Source: Botryllus schlosseri
Taxonomy: Eukaryota; Chordata; Ascidiacea; Stolidobranchia; Styelidae
Direction: 5' to 3'
Length of the DNA stretch: 23,953 nucleotides
Assembly (NCBI GenBank): GCA_000444245.1
Contig: ATSW01012208.1
Coordinates: 1-23,953, forward strand
The notes under the pieces were generated by a model. The model worked only from the letters and a program-made list of their open reading frames with translations. It searched no databases and had not been told where the DNA came from. The number at the start of each line of letters is the position of its first letter. Positions within the stretch are counted from its first letter, which is position 1. The position numbers and the translations under genes were made by a program. Shown here in pieces: positions 9,012-17,533 of this stretch.

Positions 9012-11246
9012 ATGGATAAGTATGCTGGATTGCCAAGTTGGATACAAAAGTCAAAAAAAACTTTGAGGCAAACGCAGGTAATTAGCGGCACGTTACCTCT
9101 GTCCTCAGACACATGTTCCTAATACACTAAATATATGTTATCGGAATTAATCCCTTAATATAATGGACTGCGATTCAATAAAATTACCGGTGTTTCAGTA
9201 TACAAATGTTGTTGATATATGCTTTTCGCCAAGGTCATAATTTAAACATCGTATTCATTTCACTAAAGTAGCCTGCTTTTGTGTGATAGGAATGGCAGAC
9301 CTTTACCATGAAGCTTTATGATGTCGTCCATCATCAAATGCACGAGATGGGTGTCAGCTCATTTCATGAACTCAAGCCATCGGAGAAAGAACTGTTGCTA
9401 CAAAGAGGATTCCATGCTCTGAGGAAGAGTGAGTTACTACGGGTGTAAATCATGCGAAAGACAGATTGTATTGATCAAATGTTGACCTTAAGTTACCGAT
9501 TAAAATGAAACTTGAGATTAGCTCGTTTGATTAAATACGACCATATTTCATCTGAAATCCACGTTGACATTCTTAATTAAGAAAACTTTGTTGTCGTTGC
9601 CCCTTACTCGCGCAGGATTTACAGTACGCAAAGGAATTTATTTTGAAGTATGCTCTCGAGAACAATTGCTCCATAAAAATTATTGCGTGCACTTGAACAA
9701 TTGTTCCGCTGTCATATCCTGATGGCCTCTGCCATATCCACTCAAAGATGGGTTAAATAGCACTTGAACTGTTCCATTAATATGGATAGGATATCATGTC
9801 CTTGTGTGAAAGACGTTATCTGCAAACTTCTCGTTTCATAGACTAGCAGCAATTTTTATGGAAAGAGCCTAGTACCGTACACTAATACACTTAGCACTCA
9901 ATCTCAATATAAAGTTGATAACTCCAGCAATACGATACCTTTGTTCCTTTTTGGTAGCCTACTTGGTAATTAATATTAACGTTTTTGTCAATATCTTTCA
10001 GCGGAAGCCTATCACAACTTATTGGAGGTTGTTTCCGATACTCTGGATGAATCTGTAAGCAGAGAAGCAGACAAATTGTCAAAAGAAAAGATTCAGACTA
10101 AGTCTAGACTCGAAATTCTGCAAGATGAATGCGGCAAAGCAGTTGTGAGTGGCTAAATTATGGTGATTGATTTTGCCTATAAATCTCAAGCTGAATCGGC
10201 CCATACCGCGGATACAGCGATATATTCAGTGGGGACGCGATAGTAACCAAGCAAATTACCACTCATGTATAAGGCTTTATCACCATACATCTGTGATGTT
10301 GACAAAAAATAAAAAAGGTAAACACTTCGACTCGACCTCCGTTTTACCCAATTTGTTACGAAACTCTGACGTTTGCTGTGTCAAGGTCGAGTTTCTGATG
10401 GAATTTGAATACTTTTTCTAGAAGAAAAGGACATTCAGTTCAGGTGTCCTCTGAGAACCCTTTCAATTTATTGAAATAAGAGGAAAAATCCTCACTCATC
10501 ATGTACCATGTTGATTGATGAATTTGCCATTGTTCTCTCTATCTGCCCTACAGTACCACGCCACATTTGTGGGCCGAATGAGATAGTACTGAGAAGGGTA
10601 CACCAGTTGTAGGCTACCAAACTTGAAGGCTTCACATATATCAGCGATCTGGAACGTCCTAACACTGCTCCCCGATCTCTTCAATTCTGTATTTTACAAT
10701 GCATGAGTTCATGCATTGTATGAACTAAAAAATTGGACCCATAATTCGTGACCCTTATGAATTTCAATAACGAACATGCTTGTCTCCAGACAGCTCTTTT
10801 ACAAAAATGGCCGGACAGCAAATCATCACTCCGACAATGCCTCAACGTTGACACACCGGTTGAATTGCGATACGTAATGTGGAAGAACTTTTTGAAGAAT
10901 ACGAAAGGTACCCTATTTTTTGCAAGACCACCCACTGGTCTGTGCTGTATTTTGTTCCTACTCTTATGTCATTTTATACTACTTCACTCCTTCAGTGAAA
11001 GAAGAGTATTTGATGCTTGTCGCCAGCAATCCGGAAAAGCTTGTTTCGCCGTTGGATTTTGAAATATCCCAAAAGTGCAAAATGCTTCTGGCATCGGATC
11101 CTACGCTGAAGGGAATTTTGAATAAAAGTTGTGAGTACTCCGGTACTAAATCACTTTGCTTTCATGAACTCAAAAGGGAAACGTGTTGCAAACAAGTCTT
11201 TTTCAAGCCTTCGTGGTTTGGTGTGGCCGAGCACTCCGTTTGGTAG
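9012..11246 (+). CDS. Unrecognised multi-exon protein, at least 200 residues
   Basis: Exons 9012-9077, 9290-9428, 10002-10144, 10790-10907 and 10996-11130 (or to the TAG at 11246) join in frame through consensus GT-AG sites with phases 0, 1, 0 and 1. The start context is strong (gttaccATGG) with an in-frame TAA upstream. The protein begins MDKYAGLPSWIQKSKK. It continues as a mostly helical, charged chain with LKPSEKELLLQRGFHALRK (around residues 48-66) and a Lys/Glu-rich helix (about 70-115), then LRQCLNVDTPVELRYVMWKN (about 130-149). That last stretch is loosely like the entry helix of TBC/RabGAP domains, but I do not claim it. Two endings are possible: a good donor (gtt|gtgagt) after 11130 points to further exons, while reading through gives 238 residues and an AATAAA at 11437. 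I cannot name the family. Confidence 0.6.
10695..10726. repeat. Near-perfect palindrome in an intron
   Basis: TACAATGCATGA and TCATGCATTGTA form 12-base arms separated by GT (10695-10720). An overlapping second inverted repeat, AGTTCAT (10706-10712) and ATGAACT (10720-10726) with a 7-base loop, offers an alternative fold. It lies in the intron between exons 3 and 4 of the unrecognised plus-strand gene. Confidence 0.85.
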
Positions 11247-12043
11247 TCATAAATTTGTACGATCTGCAGAATGTTGACGGATACGTTCCAAGTCCCTGCC
11301 AAGGTGCTAACTGATTGATTTCTGATATTCCCAATCAATCACGTAGACCCCCAACTCGAATCTGAGTTGCACTTAAAGTTGCACTATTGACTAACTCAGA
11401 ATCTTGTGTGTAATACATTGAATGGAAAATATGAAAAATAAAAACACAGCCACATAAATTTGAGACACATCATACAATGGTATTGCATCACAAGACTGGC
11501 GTATTATCAGTTCATCAAAAACACCATTTAAATGCGAGAAATATACAATATAGGCCTACATTTCGCCATCATCACATAACATTATGTTCAACAATCTCAC
11601 TACTGAACCTAAGGAATGCATATCCTGCATATTTCTATGCTGTCGGCACCGGTCCTGGAAATATTCCGGACCTAGAGGACTTTTTGCATACCGGGATGCT
11701 CCAATCACGATGTAATAATATTCGGTGACATGTCAATCTCGCTTCGCTTTGCCCCTTCCTTTCTTGAATATTCTGCTTCCGCCTCTTTTCAACATAGGCT
11801 GAAAACAAGGAGATGGTTGTTTGGTGAATACTCGGACAAATACTACCAAATGGCATCACTACTCTTATTGTAATGTATGCATGTCACTACCAAGTGAAGT
11901 TTACCTTACTCCTTTAAATTGTTATTGACGATAACTGCAATAGATGTGAAGTGGGCATCACTACAGATCAGAATAACGAAATACTTAATTAGGTTTTTGC
12001 CTGTGAGGGCCAGGTTATGCCCATTTGTACTACCAGTACCTAA
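11247..12043. other. Gap between two convergent genes
   Basis: The plus-strand gene ending near 11.1-11.25 kb and the minus-strand RhoGEF gene ending at 12044 converge here. AATAAA at 11437-11442 on the plus strand could serve the first. I see no canonical AATAAA on the minus strand for the second. A pyrimidine-rich acceptor-like site (cttttcaacatag) ends near 11797 but leads directly to a stop in the phase needed. No other gene is visible. Confidence 0.4.
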
Positions 12044-12193
12044 TCAAGTGAAATTAATAAGACAACTGGGCAAAATAGCACCTGTATCACTGCTACTGAA
12101 TACATTTTCAAATGTGCCTATTTGTGGTGTCGTTGGTCGTTTCGTGTCGGTCACGAAGAGGCATCTTGCAATTTCAAAAGAGACAGCTAACTG
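12044..12193 (-). CDS. Candidate last exon of the ECT2-like gene
   Basis: A phase-0 donor (CAG|GTGAGC) ends the PH-domain exon at 12542. A phase-0 acceptor (cacttttag) at 12194-12202 opens a 49-codon frame ending in TGA. Its sequence includes DTKRPTTPQIGTFENVF, a plausible continuation of the region after the PH domain, where ECT2 has a basic, Ser-rich tail with a TPKR motif. If the donor is not used, the previous exon ends after 14 more codons instead. Support is splice phase and length only. Confidence 0.45.
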   Translation of the reverse strand, partial: QLAVSFEIARCLFVTDTKRPTTPQIGTFENVFSSSDTGAILPSCLINFT

Positions 12194-15100
12194 CTAAAAG
12201 TGCACGTTAATAAAATGGACTTTTTGAAACTCATGGTATTCATCTCCAGCTTCTACATGGGATAGTGTTCACACGTCTTTGAAATTGCTAATTGTAAATG
12301 CATAGTAGGGTTAATTGATAGCGTTATTTCTAGTTCTACTTAGCTTTGGTCAACTCCAGTATCAAGAGTTTGGTAGATTTATGTTATAAGATTGTCAAAA
12401 TCAGTAGTGATGGATTCCTTTGTCTACCACTACAGAAACGATTTTAAATGGCACCACTTCTACTTAGTTGACTTGAATGGTACTGCTCTACTTGACCTAA
12501 ATGACCGGATGACTATGACCATATAACCATTGGCCGCTCACCTGTACTTCAGTATGGTCCATCTTCCTAAAGACGGCCTCGTCGTCTCCCTTGCTGCGTT
12601 GCGCAAGGATTTGCGCCTCTAGCTTTTTGAGAAAATCCTGCTTATAGATACGATCGTCAAGCACTTGACATACGCACAGCTTGTCCATATTCGGATTGTG
12701 GTGTTGGCAGTTTGGACTTTTTGCTGACAGTTCGTCCACCAACTGGATGGCAAACATGTTCACAGATTCGTCGGAGTCTTCGATGTCTATCACGAGCTTG
12801 ATGTCACTCAAGGGCAGCATGCGGATGTGCTGAAAACATAAATTGAATATTATCGTTATTTATCCATGCGGATGAATTTCTACTTTCCATTGGATAAATT
12901 TCAAGCTATCAAAGAGATGTGCATTGAGAAATTGTACTTCTTTACCTCCAAAGGAACGGGGCAAATGAATAAACAGTAGCCTAGTTGTAATTTCACACAA
13001 ATATTATCTCTTATCCTACCATTCATCAGTTTCACCCCATCAGCACGCCCAAATATTTGAGCAACCCTGGTTGGGGTCACACATCTCAATAAATTGACTA
13101 AATGCACGAAACAGCTTTACCAATGAGGGATTTGGTTGAAAATTTCCGCTCTACGATTGCAAGACACCTACAGGGAACTGTGCATTGCAAAAGCGGGGGT
13201 CATAGGTAGATGTCAATTGATAAATGATGCTTCTGAAAAAGATAAATTCTATACCGGGATAGGCAACGCTGCTATCCACCGCTGGCAAGTATTCATGCAA
13301 TGAATACTCTTGTTCCGTTTTTGTCCACTGTGCTAGTGTGGCGGATAAAAAATATATCTGCTGTAGAACCATACATAGAATGGTCCATATTGTAAAATCA
13401 ATCTCATTGAATGAATAAAGCTGAAGGATGGTGTTATGAATGTACATTGGAGGTTAATTTGGTTATGAAAAAGTAAAAACCAGTGATAGGACTATGTGCA
13501 GTTGCTATCCTCCTGTGTGACAATGTATTCAATCCTGGCTCACCTTGAGTAACACAGTTCCGGGCGAGTGTTTGAATTTTGACACTTCGATCATGTCGGT
13601 TAGCAAATATAAAGCAAGCCTGTCGCCAACTCGATAAAGACCTTCGTTCAAAGAGGTGACGTTGGTCCTTGCTACAAAAGAACGGTTTGAAGAAACGATT
13701 TCCGCAGGACACGATTCCACCTGGTAGTAATAAAAATGGAGACATTGTTGATATTGGGCCTGTAAAACACTCGGCTATTCAAGTTTATCAGTGGTCAAAC
13801 ACTGCCTACATGTTTACAACACGGACATGAACGATATTGCTGTAAACATTGGGATGTAAAATGAATAATAGAGATGTGGCCTGTTGTGACAAAGGCTTGG
13901 ATGAAACTTCGATTTGGAAACTGAGAAACAACACTGTTCTAGAATATTGTAACTACTGTATGAACGTAGAACGTGTGATGCAATAATGTAGGACATAGGC
14001 AGGCATGGTTATTTTTGGCATTTCGGGAACTGAACTTGACACGTGAACTTTTTTATTTCTTTGTTACAACTAGCTGCTTTTCTTCTTGACCAATAAATAG
14101 ATTGACCTAATACTGTATACGTGCCAGTCACTATCACATTAGATTAGGTAACCTTCTCAATGAGAAATGAATGAACATATTTGATGAGCTGGAGTTGGTG
14201 CATTGCACAAGTGCACAGATTATAGCTTACTTCATAAATTATATCGAATATCTTCAGTTTCCCTTCTGTCTTTCTCTTATCTTCGTTGATATGCGACAGG
14301 ACTTGCTTTAAAGATTCTTTTGCCTTTTCTAGTTCCTTATGATCACGAAGTTCTTCTGGTGTTCTTCTTTGCATGTCTACAATAAATGTTGAATAGATAA
14401 TTATATGTAGAAAGATTGGACCGCATCATTTTTCTGGAATCTCGTCAAATTAATTTCAACAAATCACATATTATTTGGATTTTCTGCATGTTAGGTTGAG
14501 GTACTGACATTCATTATACGATTACCCACCGCTGATCAAGAGAGACATGCTCGGCAAACGTTGCACAGGTCGGATCATTAAAGCGTCTAGCGGTTGCTTT
14601 AGGCACAGTGGATTGTTGAAGCAATTAATCAGGAATTCTGAGAATTTCTGGTTCGACTTCTGCTGTTTCAGTATCAGGTCTTTACCCATGTCGAAAAAGT
14701 TCACGTAAGGAGGATACGCCTGAATGTATAAGGAAGATTATGTTATTTTGAATCATGGTATGGCATCTTTAATCTATATGCATCTGGTGATCTGCTGAAG
14801 GCACAGAAAACAAACTTTGACACACTTAATGAAAGTAATAATCAGCAGTCATGGAGATATTGTAGCTTCCGAATTGTTGGTGGAACAACTTGGATACTTC
14901 TTAAGTATTTTATTCTTCCTAAAATTCACATGACTCAACAGGTGACCAATTCTATACAATTTCCTGTTACTCTAGGCAACTGCAACCGTTGGCATATTCT
15001 TATTTCCCATATCCATTGAAAAAGTATAAAGCAGTCACTTCAGATGTGATTACCTTGGTGAGTTGGCCTTGATACTTTGTAATTATGCTCGCAATGCAAC

Positions 15101-16053
15101 AATCTTCATCCCAGTCAGAGATCACATTGCTCAATTCTTGGTGAATCTCCGAGTGCACCGACAATATGTCCGATATTCCGTTGAATATATTTTTTATATC
15201 TTCTGCCGCCAGAATTGGATCTTTATCTTCTACCGCTCTTTCTAGTGGTTGCTTGTACACCTGCAGTGGCACATACTTAATACCAAAACCAATGCAGCAG
15301 ACATGCTGTATGGTCGTCAGTGGATTATAATGTCTCTTTCATTACTGAGCATAAGCAATTCCAGCAGGCTACCATACATTCCAATTTCTACCTCAATGAT
15401 GATCTTCAAATTCCGAATGTATGTCGTCTCTGTCTGAAGTAGTTCCATCGCCGTTAGTTGCCTTTTGGATGGAGGTGTGCTTGTGATTGAGTCACTGAAA
15501 AGGAAATTTTCTCTTTAAACTGTTGCGATATACATCCAATTATGTAGCATTTCTGAATATTGAATCGTTGATGATAATTCTACATCATAACCAAGTCATG
15601 AAAACAGAGCAGCATACGTATCGCCATTCTTAGACTCCTCGTCGCTAGGCTCCGTTATCAGTGGGATTGTTAAGCTGTGGTGTCTTTTCAATTGGCGAGA
15701 TGCGGGTGGCGACCGATCTCTGACAGTTTGATGGAATTTCGGAACATTGATTCTGCTCCATTCTTCACCGTGCGGGCTGAATTTTCTGTCATGCTCTGTC
15801 AGCAACGGTGTTTTATCACTATCTAGCTGATATCCAGAAGTTGTCGGGGACTGGATATCGCGGGAAGAACGCTGATTTTCTGTACGCTGTGAATCATCGT
15901 CTTCATAATTGCTGGACAGCAATGGCTTTCTCTCAGAATCCTAGATTAATAATTCATGTATTTCACGTGGCCAAACATCGTAAAAACACGTCTTACATCT
16001 GACGAACGCTTGATGCCGAAGCATTGCAAAATCTTGCCGAAGCAATTCCCCAT
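12044..16053 (-). CDS. ECT2-type RhoGEF (DH-PH) without BRCT repeats, putative acylated N-terminus, ~546 residues
   Basis: Minus-strand exons 15997-16053, 15618-15940, 15392-15494, 15054-15260, 14530-14719, 14231-14376, 13544-13720, 12542-12829 and, less surely, 12044-12193 join in frame. DH-PH GEFs load GTP onto Rho GTPases; ECT2 does this for RhoA in cytokinesis. The DH domain (about residues 143-330) carries LLQTETTYIRNL, DPILAAEDIKNIF, the YPPYVNFFDMGK block, MIRPVQRLPSMSLLI and HINEDKRKTE, which match ECT2 more closely than other GEFs I know. The PH domain (about 345-495) starts YEVESCPAEIVSSNRS and holds MLPLSDIK. ECT2 has ~880-910 residues with N-terminal BRCT repeats. Here those are absent: the first exon encodes MGNCFGKILQCFGIKRSSD, which fits the myristoylation pattern (Gly2, small residue at 6) with Cys4 and Cys11 as possible palmitoylation sites. 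An in-frame TAA precedes the ATG. I infer a membrane-anchored Rho activator. Confidence 0.85.
15618..15940 (-). other. Linker exon of the ECT2-like protein with two acidic dileucine motifs
   Basis: This exon encodes residues 20-126, a disordered Ser/Asp/Arg-rich linker between the N-terminal anchor and the DH domain. ERKPLL (residues 22-27) and DKTPLL (61-66) both fit the [DE]xxxL[LI] pattern recognised by clathrin adaptor complexes in cytosolic tails. The exon also holds the ECT2-like SRQLKRHHSL segment. The acceptor is TAATCTAG and the donor GATAC|GTATGC, leaving phase 2. Confidence 0.6.
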
Positions 16054-16070
16054 AGTATCTTTCACAATCG

Positions 16071-16091
16071 TTATCCAATGTACAAACGCAT
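16071..16091 (-). promoter_or_regulatory. Possible upstream ORF in the leader of the ECT2-like gene
   Basis: A six-codon frame (ATGCGTTTGTACATTGGATAA) lies on the minus strand and ends 17 bases before the main ATG. It would be in the leader only if transcription starts upstream of 16091 and this stretch is not spliced out. Confidence 0.3.
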
Positions 16092-16281
16092 GGCACTCTT
16101 AGTATCTATGTTCTAATTCAAAGCAGCTGTAATTACTACATGAAAACTGTTATCTGATGGACCGATTAAATCTAAACTCCCTGCAAACCATCCAACTAGC
16201 GATACATATTTGTCTAAATGCACTATAGAGCGATTCGATACCCATTCTCCATGCATGACATGAATAATTTGATGACTTCCT

Positions 16282-16503
16282 ATGCGAACTACCCAAACAT
16301 TCGACAGCGCGCACTTAGCCACGGACCTGTTGTTATCGAAGGCTGCAGACTACAAAATATCAAGGCTTCTCGCAAGTGGCGACAAAATTGATCAGGAAGT
16401 GCTATACATCTTCAAAAACAAAACCATTGTAGCTGAAACAAGTATTACATACTGTTTGCATACGCCAACACGACAGCAGGATGATAATCCAGAGGCTTTC
16501 TAA
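16282..16503 (+). CDS. Possible small protein or exon, head-to-head with the ECT2-like gene
   Basis: A 73-codon frame beginning MRTTQTFDSAHLATDLLLSK and ending DDNPEAF. It is mixed in composition and looks more like a real protein than the AT-rich frames around it. It contains a likely amphipathic helix (about residues 10-33) and a charged C-terminus. An in-frame TGA lies just upstream (16273-16275), so the ATG at 16282 is the only start. It diverges from the ECT2-like start across 228 bases, which could be a shared promoter. I recognise no family and see no splice donor that would extend it. It could be chance. Confidence 0.25.
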   Translation: MRTTQTFDSAHLATDLLLSKAADYKISRLLASGDKIDQEVLYIFKNKTIVAETSITYCLHTPTRQQDDNPEAF

Positions 16504-17533
16504 CTCAATTAAATGACCTTCATATCATAAGCTTGTTATAAAGCGACTCCTTCCACAGTTGGCATTCATGTGATATCTAGCTTACTGCGGTATTTTGATA
16601 GGGAATCCACCTCATCTCATGATACTGTATAGTCACATTTTCAAAAATTCCAAGACTTTTCCTCAGGTATGATTGGAAAAGAGATAAAGAATTCAAATGT
16701 CGACGAGTGCGACAAAGGTTAATTAATTGCTAGCTTGTCTTTGTGACAACACATACTGAAACTGTTGATTTCCTGAGTTGCTATGTCTATTAAATTTATA
16801 ATAGCCTGCAGCTTCCCATTGCCATAGTCTGAACTACAAATATGCTCGGTATGATAGGCTGCTATTATGCTTTCTTCAAAGGTTGTGAAACACCAATAAT
16901 ATGCTCGATTGACTGAACTAATATCAACGTCATGTGAGACGTTTGTAATCGAGATCATTCAGCAGATGTCAAAGTACAAATGACTCATTACATATTTTGA
17001 TTTAGATATTCCATATTGCAAGAATATTTCTGGTCCGATTTCGATAGAAAACTAATATGTGAAACTTATTCATGACTGCAAGGCTCCTTTATTTGACTTC
17101 TAACTCCATCCTTCAGAAAAGCAATGATTGACTTTGTTGTGATGATGGAATTATGGTGATACATTTTAGCCCTGACAGGTGACAGTCCGGTCACATTATG
17201 CTGTTGACAAGTCTGAGATATATAAGTAGATAGTGTCTGTTGGTTGCTAAACTCATAATTTCTATAGGCTTGCATACGTCAAGTTGAGATAACATTGAAA
17301 ACTTGGGCTTATTGCAAATTATCTAAGGTGATGATTTATCATATTCAATTTGAAATGTAAATATTTGAGAATCATTGCAAATTGATGTTTGCAGTATATA
17401 ATTAAACATGTTGCGATAGCAAAAGTAAATAGGATCCAGTGATCAGTTTAGCAAGTGCGGAAAGACCAGTTCTTTTTAACAAGGTCTCAACCCACTTTTC
17501 ATAGTGCAACACTTTCTGGTTTCCCTGGCATCC
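16504..17533. other. Gap between two minus-strand genes
   Basis: No gene is visible. On the minus strand, AATAAA at 17088-17093 lies about 440 bases beyond the stop of the membrane-protein gene and is a plausible polyadenylation signal for it. The remaining open frames are short and AT-rich. Confidence 0.4.

Noticed and set aside
11919-12197. A 92-codon plus-strand frame
   Set aside because: It is antisense to the candidate last exon of the ECT2-like gene and has no splice or family support.
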